NCBI GenBank assembly: GCA_021018995.1
Contig: CM037593.1
Coordinates: 4,616,088-4,680,087 of the forward strand
DNA length: 64,000 nt
Source: Chloranthus sessilifolius
Taxonomy: Eukaryota; Streptophyta; Magnoliopsida; Chloranthales; Chloranthaceae
Direction of reading: 5' to 3'
Shown here: positions 12,243 through 23,730 of the stretch, in pieces
Position numbering within the stretch: position 1 is the stretch's first letter
Layout of the letters: each line of letters opens with the position of its first letter
Made by a program: the position numbers and the translations under genes
The notes under the pieces: generated by a model
The model's database searches: none
Seen by the model: only the letters and a program-made list of their open reading frames with translations
Told to the model about the DNA's origin: nothing

Positions 12243-12460
12243 CAATTTAGTCTTCTCATTTTGCTTGACCACCTTTTTTCTACCCCTTTTTGTGTGTTTT
12301 TGTTTTTCCAGCAATGTCAGATCAGCAGAGCTTCCTTTTGTCCTGACTTCAGCTGTGAAGAAGAGCTTTGAAATGGTCCAGTTGGCAATGAGCCATAAAT
12401 GGCCCGTCCTTCTTGATGGTCCCATTAGCGCATTAGAGTCATACCCCCTTAAGCCATAGA
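11945..12460 (+). pseudogene. MDN1: Midasin (MDN1) pseudogene fragment, two exons, Walker A lost
   Basis: Two pieces match the N-terminal region of plant midasin, the giant AAA-ATPase that releases assembly factors from pre-60S ribosomes. Piece one, from 11,957, reads RWEEFCPDVSLEKASFYLEA, then TPETRCLD and a stop. Piece two follows an acceptor (TTTTTCCAG, ending 12,311) and reads LPFVLTSAVKKSFEMVQLAM, then SHKWPVLLDGPISALES. The second marks the start of the first AAA module, where GPxGxGK(S/T) should stand; here the glycines and the lysine are replaced, so ATP binding would be lost. A (TA)n run lies in the putative intron. The stop codons and the missing remainder of a protein of about 5000 residues make this a relic. 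Confidence 0.7.
12198..12240. repeat. (TA)n microsatellite
   Basis: About 43 bp of uninterrupted TA dinucleotides between the two midasin-like pieces. It causes spurious IYIYIY open frames on both strands. Confidence 0.9.
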
Positions 12461-12540
12461 ATCTTAAGAAAATTGGGCTTCCTCAAAGTATAAGGTAAAC
12501 AAATATATTGGTTTTGAGCATGGAACTCCTCAGATTTTCT

Positions 12541-12617
12541 GAGGCTGTGTTTGAGATTTCTCTTTGGAGGCAAAGAGCAGCTCTCTGCCTCCAAAGAGCA
12601 ATCCCAAACACAGCCTC
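12541..12617. mobile_element. 77-bp foldback, Tourist-like (GGCTGTGTTTG ends)
   Basis: GAGGCTGTGTTTGAGATTTC pairs with its inverse at 12,597-12,617 (GCAATCCCAAACACAGCCTC), with TTTGGAGGCAAAGAG / CTCTGCCTCCAAA forming the inner stem. Flanking trinucleotides are TGA and TCA. The ends match longer elements at 25,223 and 38,670, which are flanked by TTA, as in PIF/Harbinger Tourist MITEs. Confidence 0.7.
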
Positions 12618-13739
12618 AGTGTATTTAAAGGTTCTCTTTTGGTTGTTCACAACAAATTGATAACATAAATTAGGATTGGTTCAAGGATTTAGGAGGAAGA
12701 GATTAATTCAAGTTCAGGCAACAAATTATTAGAAATGTATCTAATTGGTCTGTATAAGATTTAGAGGAACCAAATCCCTCTTGCATAACCAAAAAAAAAA
12801 ATTCAACAAAATTATATAGCTATACTCCAAAAAAGACTCAGTAATTATGTTGAAAACAAACTGGCAATGGTACGGGCATGAAATATATAATATCTCAGCC
12901 TCACGAATGAGGATAAATAGAGAGTAAATCTAATATCAAAGATTGGCTGTCTAAAAATTAAGGGCGATGTGACACAAGCAAGTCTACTAGCAGCGAGGTC
13001 ACAGATGCAGGTCTACCGGCATCGTCTGGTCCCGTCATATCAGATGGAAGTGATTAGCTGTGGGGCTCAAAATCTGTACTACTTGAGTTTGCGATTGAAC
13101 TTACAACACCCTCTGTCGAAATTTTCCAATATTGAAGTTACAACACAAAAATCAAGTTGAGCCATGCATATATGGTGAGAAATAAACAGGTGAATGACAA
13201 AATATATTCATGATGCGACTGTGATGCTCCGCATGTAGCAACACTGATACCAAAACTAACAGCCCCAAACCTAGGTGCATGTGCACATTAGATTTTAAAT
13301 ATGAAAGCAAACATGGAAGGGTCAAACTCCCCCCACCAAACCTCGGGAGACACCAAGATACTTATCGACCCAAAATTAGTGAATCTATGTTTTTTTACCT
13401 TTTTGACAGGGAGATTGACCCACTCATAGTTCGGGCTATGCTGGTTGATACAAATTTGATTCAATATCTTCCAATGCAGTTTACGTATGAATGAATCTTT
13501 ATTTATTGTGCCAAAAACACGTTAAGAATTTAATAGTTGTTAATGTGTGGATTTGAATTGAGGAATTTAGTGGAATTGTTAAAAGAACCTGAAATATTCC
13601 GAACTCTGGGAATCCAATAATTAGAGTTTTTCAAAAACTCAAAGGTATTAAAATTACTATTAGGTATTTAGGAGCCGAACATAATAAATACGTCTCCATC
13701 CTAGTGAAGGGTCTTCCAGCTGAAAATTAGTTAATAGAA
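12618..13739. other. Intergenic DNA, decayed, nothing firmly recognised
   Basis: No gene or repeat boundary recognised. The last part (about 13,540-13,739) may be the upstream continuation of the LINE remnant that follows, but its frames are broken. Confidence 0.4.
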
Positions 13740-14480
13740 TTCCAAAAGAAATTCAGGTGGTCAAATGAAGAAAAAAGGCTACAAATTCAAGATGCCAATC
13801 TGAATAGCAGCACGGGACATAAAAGGGTGTGGATTCACGATAGAAAAGGAGGGTTTATGGTAAAGTATTTTTACAAGTTCCTGAGTCAGTCTTCAGTTGG
13901 AAATAATGTGTGAAGAGGTGTGTGGAAGGTTGCGATTCCCTTGAGAATTCTGCTTTTTGGATGGGCACTTGCTTCAAAAAGGATCTGATAGATCCTAAAT
14001 TGTCATGTCCATTACTAGTAGATCGCTGATGCGGCTGCCGATGATTGGAAAGCGATCACATTGCTACGCTGTGAGGACGCGAGGGTTTGATAGGATGTAC
14101 ATTTAGGAGTCTGCATATCATTTGACACGTTCTGTGACTGTTTACAATTCATAGTGGATTTGCTGCCTTGGATCCTGGATTGGATCTTTGGGATGTTTCC
14201 TTGCTTAATGGTTTTACCACGTTAAAATATAGGGTCTTTGTGATTGTATTGGTTTATTTATTTGGTTGCAATTTAGGCAAATGTAGGACACTGAAAATTT
14301 TCAGGCCTTAAAATAAAAGATAAAAGACACTCAAGAGCCAATGTGTTATGTGTAGGGGCAGTAAGGAAAATGCAAATCACCTCTTGCTTCACTGCCAGTT
14401 TGTTGATGGAATTTGGTAATGGATTTTCAAGGTTTTTAAGAAGATCGAATAATGTCTAGAACTTTCCGGGAATTGTTCAA
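13740..14480 (+). pseudogene. LINE ORF2 C-terminal remnant (zf-RVT region)
   Basis: The frame around 13,910-13,985 reads RGVWKVAIPLRILLFGWALA. The piece at 14,343-14,415 reads CRGSKENANHLLLHCQFVDG, then IW. Together these are the zf-RVT region after the reverse transcriptase in plant LINEs: W-K, P-x-K/R-I-x-x-F-x-W-x-A, then C-x-x-C, E-x-x-x-H-L-(L/F)-x-x-C, W. About 350 bp of unrelated sequence between the parts and several stops show decay. In a working LINE this protein primes and copies the element at its insertion site. Confidence 0.6.
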
Positions 14481-14489
14481 TGCAAATCA

Positions 14490-14961
14490 CCACTTGCGAG
14501 TAAAACAAGATAATTTTCACAACAATCAACTCTCTGACTAAATATGTTTATAGGAGAGAAATTGATGAGGTTGTCCGAAGAAGAAGATTGTTTCACCCAT
14601 AAGCAAGGTGTCGATATCTGGTATCGGTCCATCCTGGACTGATACGTATATGGGGCAGTATTGGCCGATACTGATCCATATCGGTCTGATACCAGTACTG
14701 ATACCGATACCACCCCGATACTTGTATCTGGGTGGTATCAACATCGTTTCTCGACGAAACCGATACATAACACCGATATGTGTCGGTATCACGAGTTTCG
14801 TTTGAAAATTCTACCTAGAAAACAATTGAGAAAAAGGTTGTGCTAAGATTGATGAAGAAATCATACAACAAATTATGAAGCAGATGGATTTTAATGACAG
14901 CTAACTGAGCTTGATCAAATTATCCATAACTACAGCCAGTTGTTCAGTAATGAGAAATGGC
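14490..14961 (+). repeat. Direct duplication, copy 1 (contains a GATACGTATC-type palindromic element)
   Basis: Matches 16,543-17,010 with roughly 95 percent identity by eye (about two dozen differences), starting at CACTTGCGAGTAAAA and ending at AGCCAGTTGTTCAGT. The part at about 14,610-14,800 is one of the GATACGTATCGG palindrome-rich elements found mainly in the receptor-kinase introns. Confidence 0.85.
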
Positions 14962-15049
14962 ATTGGCATTCCCTTCAGTTACTTTTGGAGTACCAATGGC
15001 ATTCGACAAAGCCACCACTTTCTCTTTACCATTTTACCATCGCTCTAGA

Positions 15050-16547
15050 TGTAGTGAAATATTATGATATTTCACCCCTAAAGACCTATATTTAGCCATC
15101 CGATGAAAGCTATCTGATGGGATTTGTGAAGTTTTATGAGTTTCAAATAAAACTGGACACTAGATGCATTAAGGAGCATAAAAGAATGCAAAGTCAACAA
15201 GCACCGGAGCAGTAAAGCAAAGGACATACTGGACCTCGGATTATTTGGTTATGTCGATCAATCGACCTACTTAGGTCGATGCATCGACATAACAAATAGG
15301 ATTTAAGTTTAAAATTCAAATTTTAATATGGTCAATTGATCGACCACTTCAGTCGATCAATCGACTAATTTTAAAATTTAAATTTCGAAACAGAAAGATA
15401 TTTAAAGAAAAATATGAGGATTTGGGGGCATCTTCTCCGTTTTGCATGGATGCTTTTGGGCTTTTGACTTTTCTAAGGCAATCAGTCCTGGGGGTTACAG
15501 TTTTTTTTCTATTATTCATTTTCCTTTAGCTAAAAGATTTAGAGGAGTTTTCATTTATGCACTTGTGAAGAAGGATTGTACCATATTTGGATTAAAGCTT
15601 TTTGTAGATTTTGTTGAAACTCTTTATAGTATTTTAATATCATTTTTAATTTCTTTCTTTATTTTGTCATTTATTTCTATCATGTGTGGCTAATTTTATT
15701 GGGGATGAGGATCTAATGAACCCCATCCGAGGTGTTCATTCATAATAATACAAATCTACAGGTTGAGATGTGAGATTGTTTTAATGACCCTGATGTTATT
15801 ATCGATATGGATATAATCCGATTGTAATTTGAGATCTAGGAGTTAATCATGCCCTATGATTTCAGATTTGTAATGATGATTCTAATATAATTATTGTCTT
15901 CTCTGGGTTAAGTTCTACCGCTATCTGAGGTGTGAGTGTTAATCATACACTCATGAAATGTTAATCATACATATCCGTGATCTTAGATCGATAGTGTAGA
16001 CTTTACCCCAGGAGTAAGCTCCAATTACCATCCGAGGAGTGAGTGTTAATCATACACTCATGGGATGTTAATTATACATCTCCTTGATCTTAGATTGGTA
16101 GTATAAAATTTACCTAGAAATTGGGTTCTGAATACTATCTAAGGTGTGAGTGTTAATCATACACTCATGAGATGTTAATCATACATCTCTGTGATCTCAG
16201 ATCTACAATTTAGAACTCATGTGTGTTCGGATCCCGTGCTTGCACATAGGCATCTTTTGTGAATCTCATATCTTAATCATAGATTTATATTGCATGAATG
16301 ATGAACCTACGATGGGAGGATTTAGTATCCCAATTCTTATCTTTCAATATCAGTTTAAATTCCCAATTTTTTTGTTAGTATTTATCTCACCACCAAACTC
16401 TCAGAATCTTTAAACTAGTTAAATATTGTGCTAGATATGTGGAAAGTTTTTTATTAATTACTGTTTCCTCTTTTAAATTTTCTAACCAATCTTCGTAAGA
16501 ACGATCTCGTACTCTGCACCCACTGACTACATCACAATTCATGCACT
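15050..16547 (+). mobile_element. Solo LTR of a Ty3/gypsy family related to that at 2511
   Basis: The start (TGTAGTGAAATATTATGATA, then TTTCACCCCTAAAGACCTAT) matches the LTR at 2511 for about 100 bp, and the end (ATGCACTTGCGAG) resembles its end. Between lies about 1.5 kb of non-coding DNA with an internal tandem motif: TGAGTGTTAATCATACACTC followed by ATG(A/G)(A/G)ATGTTAAT recurs three times (about 15,933, 16,041 and 16,150). No internal retroelement sequence adjoins it, so it is a solo LTR or a truncated element. The open frame at 15,442-15,693 is not a gene. Confidence 0.55.
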
Positions 16548-17010
16548 TGCGAGTAAAAGAAGATAATTTTCACAGCAATCAACTCTCTGACTAAATATGT
16601 TTATAGGAGAGAAATTGATGAGGTTGTCCGAAGAAGAAGATTGTGTCACCCATAAGCAAGGTGTCGATATTTGGTATCGGTCCATCCTGGACTGATACGT
16701 ATACGGGTCAGTATTGGCCGATATTGATCCATATCGGTCCGATACCAGTACTGATACCGCTACCACCCCGATACTTGTATCTGGGTGGTATCAATATCGT
16801 TTCTCGATGAAACTTATACATAACACCGATATGTATCGGTATCAGGAGTTTCGTTTGAAAATTCTACCTAGAAAGCAACTAAGAAAAAGGTTGTGCTCAG
16901 ATTGAATTGAAGAAAGCATACGACAAATTATGAAGCATATGGATTTTAATGACAGCTAGCTGAGCTTGATCAAATTATCCATAACTACAGCCAGTTGTTC
17001 AGTGATGAGA
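16543..17010 (+). repeat. Direct duplication, copy 2
   Basis: Second copy of the block at 14,490-14,961, on the other side of the solo LTR. The copy begins exactly where the LTR ends: both junctions share CACTTGCGAG, a 10-bp microhomology. Confidence 0.85.
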
Positions 17011-17045
17011 AAAAATTGCCGCTATTAGTCTTATTTTTTGTAGTG
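17011..17045. mobile_element. Truncated CACTA-like MITE end
   Basis: AAATTGCCGCTATTAGTCTT, then ATTTTTTGTAGTG, matches the right terminus of the MITEs at 28,003-28,147 and 34,758-34,905. Only the terminal about 35 bp remain. Confidence 0.6.
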
Positions 17046-17327
17046 CGTGACCGTCTTCCAAGATTCTTGTGGAGCTCCACGTGGCACCCAAAACACTTTT
17101 TGGGTGTCACGTGATGCACAAGTGGATAGTTTAGATCAATATTATAAAAAAAAAAAAATTTAAAAAAAAATTAATCCACAAGTCAAAGTTTGACGATTTT
17201 CATTGGTCCACATTTTACGATTCAAAAAATACACGGTGGAGATGAGTTTTTAATTATTTGTTTTTCAAAGATGATCTAAGCAATGCACCCAAGGTCCACG
17301 TGGAAGGTTAGAGGACGGATCCCTTTT

Positions 17328-17365
<38 letters not shown>

Positions 17366-17439
17366 AAAGTCTACCGCCTTCAAACCCTAATATATTAATG
17401 CTAAAAAGCAAAAATGACCAAATGCCACTATAATTATAT
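17046..17439. other. Short-repeat-rich spacer with a (TA)n run at about 17,331-17,361
   Basis: Holds an inverted pair, ACGTGGCACCCAAAACAC and the region around GGTCCACGTGGAAGG, like the repeat near 47,450, and a TA microsatellite. No gene was seen. Confidence 0.45.
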
Positions 17440-18632
17440 GGGAAATTTCCCTAATCGACCTGTCAGATGCACCTTTTTCGACGGAGACCCTATAGTTTTA
17501 CCTTTACCCAAATTGACTAGCTTTTAGCCAAGCCAATTCCAACTAGCACAAAAAGTCTCAAATACCCCTTCTTACACTTTTTATCATTCTACATAGTTTA
17601 AAATTTTAAAAATTTGTATTTTTTTATATTTAGGTGATGTGAAGCAACAACTATGCCATTTGATTTGAAGGTCATAATATAAAGATCGATGGTGCCAAAG
17701 ATTGACACGAAAAAAATGCGATATTACCTCTTTAAAAAAAAAACAAATCGCATGTTTACGCAATGTGATGCAGCATCTATGCCCTATGATTTGAAAGTCA
17801 TAATATAAAGATTGTTGGTGCCAAAGATTGACACGAAAAATAGGCGATATTACCTCTTTAAAAAAAATAAAAATCACATGTTTATGCGATGTGAAGCAGC
17901 ATCTATACCGTATTTTAAAAGCCATAATATAAAGATCGATGTTGCCAAAGATTGACACAACAAAAAGGTCGACATCGCCTCTTAAAAAAAAAAAATTGTT
18001 TATTTAAAGAATCGATATCGACTCATAAAGAGTCGATATCGCTTGTTTAAACAGTCGATGTCAACTCATTAATAAGTCGTTATCGACTAATTAAAAAAAA
18101 AATATCATATATATATATATATATATTTTTTCATTAATCGATAATGACTGTTTAAACAAGCGATATCTACTCTTTAATGAGTCAATATCGACTCATTACA
18201 GAGATGATATTGATTCTTTAAACAAACAAATTTTTTTTAAAAGAGGTGATATCGGCTTTTTTATCGTGTCAATATTTGGTATCATTGATCTTTATATTAT
18301 GGCTTTCAAATCGTACGGTATAGATGTTGTTTCGCATCGCGTAAACAAACAATTTTTTTTAAAAAGGTAATATTGCAATTTTTTTGTGTCAATCTTTGGC
18401 ACCATTGATCTTTATATTATGACCTTCAAATCAGACGACATAGATACTACATCGCGCAAATATAAAAAAGTTCAAACTTTAAAAATTTTAAACCATGTAG
18501 AACGATAAAAGTGTAAGAAGGGATATTTGGGACTTTTTGTGCTAGCTAGAAATAGCTTGGCTAAAAGCTGGTCGGTTTGAGTAATGATGAAACTACAAGG
18601 TCTCTAACAGAAAAGGTGTATCCGATAGGGTA
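17440..18632. mobile_element. 1.2-kb foldback element, Mutator-like appearance
   Basis: Long terminal inverted repeats: the left arm 17,440-17,960 (GGGAAATTTCCC at the tip, then TCTACATAGTTTAAAATTTT further in) is the inverse of the right arm about 18,240-18,632 (AAATTTTAAACCATGTAGA inside, GGTCTCTAACAG near the tip). The left arm has an internal about 120-bp tandem unit (GAT(T/C)GACACGAAAAA and TATAAAGATCG repeated at about 17,680, 17,810 and 17,930). The core is made of TCGATATCGACTC motifs. There is no transposase. Relatives lie at 4090-4765 and 24,841-25,942. Confidence 0.75.
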
Positions 18633-18649
18633 CGGCATTTAATAGAAGG

Positions 18650-19290
18650 AACTTTTGTGATTTCAATTATTAAATTTACTTGATCAAGAAGTTTGGGAAG
18701 TATAAGTTTTCCGGAGTTCAAGTCTTGGAGGAGATGAATAGTGGTGGCGTGCAATATTAACCAATTTCCAATGGAAATCTTAGTTCTTGATGGCATCGAT
18801 GAGTAAGGTCGAATCAGATTCAATGGTCAAATTTGTAGTACGAGATTTAGGTAATTTAAGAGCACCTAGGAGAGAGCAAGAGCTTCAACTTCGTTATTAG
18901 AAAGACGGACCATAAAAATTGCCGAATCCCGCAATGATTTCACCACTATTAAGATATTTTCATTTTTCACTTAAAACGCATCTTATCCCTTGCGAATCGG
19001 GTTTGCTGGGATGTAGCAAATCGCGAATTATGAATCCAAATTCGTATTGAGCGAACCAGCGAATCAGGTAATATTAGTTTGGATCATTGACAAAATCGGA
19101 CACAAATCAGGTAACGTTGGTTTGGACCATTAACAAAATCGGGCATGAATTGGGCACGAAGAGTTTGATAGTTCCTTAAGGGAATACCACAAATATAGGA
19201 GAATTTCTTCCAAATGCCAGTAGACACCACACAGGATAAGAATAAGTGGTAAGTGGATTCACTATCCAAATTGTATTAGCGGCATCGAGA
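18650..19290 (-). pseudogene. LINE remnant on the minus strand (zf-RVT plus RNase H-like)
   Basis: Reading the minus strand from 19,269, the frame MDSESTYHLFLSCVVSTGIW, then KKFSYICGIPL, is the zf-RVT hallmark (E-x-x-x-H-L-F-L-x-C, x5-6, I-W). Further along, at about 18,900-18,760, broken frames read NNEVEALAL, then LTIESDSTLLIDAIKN, the E-S-D-(S/A) and preceding N-x-x-A-E/V-x-x-A-L pattern of RNase H-like domains at LINE C-termini. Frameshifts and stops make it non-functional. Confidence 0.6.
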
Positions 19291-19291
19291 C

Positions 19292-19500
19292 TCAAAGAGA
19301 GACTCCATCTCTTTGAAGGCAAAGAGTAGCTCTATGCTCTAGCGCAGAATACTGTAGTATAGAAGTGTGTTTGGTTGTAAGTTCTCTTAGCTCTTTCGAA
19401 GGGTGATAGAGCTGAATTTGGGTCTCTTGAAAGGCCAATTTAAACCCGCTCTTTTAAGTCGGCTGCTCTTTGCCTCCAAAGAGCAATCCCAAACACAAGC
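19292..19500. mobile_element. Tourist-like foldback remnant
   Basis: CTCTTTGAAGGCAAAGAGTA near the left and CTCTTTGCCTCCAAAGAGCA near the right, followed by ATCCCAAACACAAGC, match the 12,541-12,617 foldback. Middle parts (GTGTGTTTGGTTGTAAG) suggest a second copy or a longer version. Confidence 0.45.
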
Positions 19501-19744
19501 TTTGGCATGTATGTATCTAAGACGCCACAACTTAGAAAATATAATCAAACAATCTTAAAATTAGTTTTTGGCCTCTTTTAACTGGACTGCTGCAACTAGA
19601 TTATTTGATTAAAATCCATACGAGATATCTATATTATAAATGAATCATAGAACTTCTAGTGATTTGGCTTCTGCAATGCTCTTGCTTACTCATGAATTGG
19701 GTATTCTTCATAGGTGACCTAGATCCTCCCATTATATATATATA

Positions 19745-20150
19745 TGTTAAGAGTATGGCTTGAATTCTGTTAACGGTATTACTCGACAAATTGAGCTGTA
19801 CACTCAAACTACAGTTGTGCGGGCTGTTATATTTTTTAGGGTTGCTGAGGGTATTTTCATCATATTTTATATTGAGCAATTATATTTTGTATTATATATA
19901 AATTCTAATTATAGATTAAAGTTATATCGAAGGAAACTCGATTTCCGTATTGAGTGAGGTGAGATTGAGAGATTTGTAACCCTAGTTTTTATAGATTAGT
20001 GAAAAGACTCGGCATCATCCAGAGATGGATCACCAGGCGATGTAAGCAAATTGCCGAACCACATAAATCTTGTGTTTGCGTTTTACTTATTGTGTGTGCT
20101 TTTTTATTGCCATGTTTTTTTACAATATATTTTACTTTCTAAGAAGTAGC
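19745..20150 (+). mobile_element. Copia-type LTR fragment
   Basis: Starts TGTTAAGAGTATGGCTTG. Towards its end it carries a plant Copia U5-like passage with GGCGATGTAAGCAAATTGCC followed by GAACCACATAAATCTTGTG. No primer site or coding region follows, so it is a solo or truncated LTR; the right end is uncertain. Confidence 0.5.
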
Positions 20151-22130
20151 TTCCTAAGTTTTACTCTAAGAAATGATTTGTACTAGCAAGTTTCGAAAAA
20201 TGCAACTCGGTAAACATGTAGAGAAAGGGTGGTTTGGAATTACGAAAAAAGTCCCAAAAATTTATTTAATCAATGTTTGAGAAACATTTATACTTGAAAT
20301 TAGAAAAGCTCATTCAATAAAATGCCTTATAACACAAATGATATTGTGTATATAATTGGAAAGAAAGGGTGATTCGGTAATTTCAGTTAAGTGTTCCTAG
20401 CATGTTAACTGAATCTATTAAACCCAAAAACCCGAGACAATCCTTTTTTCTAAAACTTTATGAAATAATATAATACACTAAAAATATTTACAAATAAAAA
20501 AAGATTGATGCTTTTTGTTGATTATATTTTGTAAGTTGGACAATTGTTAATAGGTAATGATGTAACAAGACAGCATGGAGAGTCGATATATAAGTATAGT
20601 GGCATTTGGTCATTTTTGCATTTTAGAATTATATATATTAGGGTGTGAAGGCTGTGTAGTCTTTTGTTTTTGACATATGTAGGTTAATACAATTATATAG
20701 GTTAGGTGTAGAAGAGATTTGTTATTGGCTTTGGTCACATTCTCAAAAGCGGATAAGCATTTTTTTTTTGTGCCTTCTACAAGCATTCTTTTCAACAGTG
20801 GATAGGTATTTTTTTATTTCTCTCTTTTCACATGGTAGTTGATTGAGCTTGAGCAAATTACTGAGGAACCCAAAATTTGAGTTTGGTGCCATATAACACC
20901 CAACTAGCTCGGAAATAGCGCTTTCGCACTACCCCTATAGCCTGTGGGGACCGCTAGGCAGCTATCCCATGGATAACTCCGCGGCCCTCATATATAAATA
21001 TAATATTTGTAAAAAGTCTACTTTCTATTGTTTCCATTTGTTAATGGTTTACATGCTTTATTTATTCCAAAGTTTTTTTTGTAGCAAAAGCAAAATGAAG
21101 TTTTCCTCCATTCAAAGGTCTATTTTTCCTGATAAAAGACAAAATGATAGACCATAATAAGCAAGTTGCTCATGGTCAAATTCAATCATTCACATATAAT
21201 TTAGTAGGAATGAGAAACTTTTATAAAGTGCATGCTAGAAATGGAGAAAAGAGTTTTAAAAGACCACTTGTTCTGTTCATTAAAAAAAAGACCACTTGTT
21301 CTTTGAACAAGGCTACAACATTTCATACCATAATCTGTGGGCTTTGGACGAGTGCCCAAGTTTTCATACTTTTAGTCGGCGTCGACATTTCACAACATAA
21401 ATATATTAAATAGAATATTTCATGAAGGTCTATTAAGTCATATGGTAGATGATTTTAACCAATCTAAGTCAAATCTAAGTCATCATCCATCAAAATGGTA
21501 GTTTATACATTAAACTTATGCAGGTCCAAGTCATCTAGAAAGGGCACTTTGAGAATTTGGATTGGCCAAAAAGTTTGCTGCCAAGTGGCCCAAAAGGTTG
21601 GGACTGTGAAGGCTTTAATTTAGGCGAAAGGCTGTCTCTAGTTAATCGACAAATAAGAGCCCATCGGTGATTTGACATACTTTGTTTTTGGGTCACTTTG
21701 AGGGATGCGGAAACATATGATGGTACACTCATGATTTCAAGATTTATTGTGTCGATCAAAGATTGGGATGAAAAATAATCTTCATCAACTAATTCAATGC
21801 AATCTAAAGGTCGTAAACAAATTATCAGTATATTGTTGTAGCCACTTAATTTTTTTTATGGTCATTAACTATATTGTATCAAATGATCAAGATCATTTTT
21901 CACCTCAATCTTGCACAAAATAGATTTTGAGATCATGAGCTATCATAAACATTGGGGCCAAAAATGGAACCATTGTCAGGTTTGCTGACGAAGATTGGAA
22001 GCCCAGATCGCAAGATCTATCGTAGGAAAGATTGAGACATAAAACGATCTCCATCGTTTGATTCAAGCAAGTTAAAGTTGTCTACGGTGGAACCATCAGT
22101 TTGTTAGGTTTTGGCTCAATTTACGGTTGC
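20151..22130. other. Intergenic DNA with foldback-family remnants
   Basis: No gene recognised. About 21,690-22,110 contains worn arms of the GATGGAGATC foldback family (GATTTCAAGATTTATTGTGTCG and AAACGATCTCCATCGTTTGAT, both with the typical AAGATTG(G/A)GA string). The rest shows no structure I could interpret. Confidence 0.4.
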
Positions 22131-22557
22131 AACTAGAGTTGCCTATTGAAACTTGGTTTGATTGATTTTTAAAAGATCCCATATAAGTTTGCTTTTATTC
22201 GAGGAAAGTCACCTATTTTGGAAACTTATTATTCTCTAATATAATAGGGTTTTTTGCAAATACACCCCTGAGTTATGCTGATATTATAAATAACCCCCTG
22301 TTATAGCTACTTGCTTTAAACCCCTGGGTTAACATTTTGGTGTTTATAAAACACCCTCTTTAACGGATGCTACTTTAAATGGTTAACCAACAGTTAAAGA
22401 ATAGCCTAAATACCATATTTATCCTTTTTTAAATTAAATTACTAAATTGCCACCCTATATACGTGATAAGAGTAATTTTTAATTCACCCTCCACTTATAA
22501 AAAAGAGTAGTTTTAAATCCACCCACAAATATTTGAGTTCACTCACGTTGAAAAACA

Positions 22558-22917
22558 TTGACTACATTGAATCGGACGATGGAGATCGTTTATCTTCCCA
22601 ACCTTTCACACGATGGATCTTGAGATCACGGTGGCACCATTAGATGGTTGACTGCATTGAATTGGGTGATGGAGATCATTTATCGTCCCAACCTTTCACA
22701 CGATGTATCTTGAGATCATGGTGGCACCATCAGACAGTTGACTACATTGAATTGGACGATGGAGGTTGTTTATCGTCCCAACCATTCACACGATGGATCT
22801 TGAGATCATGGTGGCACTATCAAACGGTTGATTGCATTGAATCAGACGATGGAGATTGTTTATCGTCCCAACCTTTCACACGATGGATCTTGAGATCATG
22901 GTGGCACCATTAGATAG
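22558..22917. repeat. Tandem array, four 90-bp units
   Basis: Units start at 22,558, 22,648, 22,738 and 22,828, each beginning TTGA(C/T)T(A/G)CATTGAAT and containing CGATGGAG and TTGAGATCA. The unit equals one arm of the GATGGAGATC foldback family. Because 90 is a multiple of three, an 89-codon frame with a 30-residue repeat runs through it; this is a by-product and not a gene. Confidence 0.9.
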
Positions 22918-22929
22918 TTGATTTTTTAT

Positions 22930-23730
22930 TTCATGTGGTACACACCCAAAAAAATGACCTTAAAATTAATTTAAACCGTATACGTGATGTTAAGGTCACT
23001 TTTCTAAGATGTGTGCCACGAAATAAAACATTGATCGTCTAATGGTATGCCTAAACGATCTCCATCGTCTTATTTAATGCAATCAATGTGTTTTAGCGTG
23101 GGTGAACTTAAAGATTTGGTGGATGGAAGCAGACGCAGTTAGGCAATCCAATTCCTAAAAATGAGTCTTGAATCATATAGGAAATTGGAGGGACGAGTAT
23201 TTTGAGTGGAATGTATAGATTGAAGGTTTTCTTTTCAAGAATAATTGTATCGTTTGCCACAAATCCTCCATTAGTTGAGTATTCGTCCAAACATTTGTAT
23301 GCTTTAATGGGGGAATCAACCATCTGATGAGTTTTGAATCTGATGGGTGAATGAAAGGCCTTTTAGAAGAGTACCTTTAAATCCACCCACTGAATCTTTA
23401 AGTTCACCCACGATGAAATACGTTGATTGAATTGAATTGAACGATGGAGATCATTTATCCTTCAATTCTTTCACATGATGGATCTTGAGATCATGATCAT
23501 ACCATCAGACGGTCATTGTTTTATTTCACGTGACACACATCTCAAAAAAGTGACCTTAACATCACGTGCATGCTTAAAATTGATATTAAGGTCACTTTTA
23601 AGGGTGTGTACCACGTGAAATAAAAAATCGACCATCTTATGGTACACCTATAATCTAAAGATCGATCTCATGAAAGATTGGGACGATAAAAAATCTTCAT
23701 CGTTTGATTCAATGCAATCGATGTGTTTCA
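22930..23730. mobile_element. Two copies of the GATGGAGATC foldback family
   Basis: At 23,420-23,720 GATGGAGATCATTTATCCTT, then TGATGGATCTTGAGATCAT, then TTTCACGTGACACACAT, are followed by their inverses (GTGTACCACGTGAAATAAA and so on). A second pair spans about 22,920-23,080. The arms pair around a central GTGACCTTAACATCACGTG-like loop. Relatives occur across the window at about 6900, 26,200, 27,950, 30,900, 32,470, 43,000, 43,560 and 50,350. Confidence 0.65.

Noticed and set aside
15442-15693. 83-residue hydrophobic frame that looks like a small membrane protein
   Set aside because: Lies wholly inside a solo LTR and is explained by T-rich sequence.
22644-22913. 89-residue plus-strand frame with a 30-residue repeat
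   Set aside because: Produced by four 90-bp copies of a MITE arm inside a transposon; no gene context, and the family is non-coding elsewhere.
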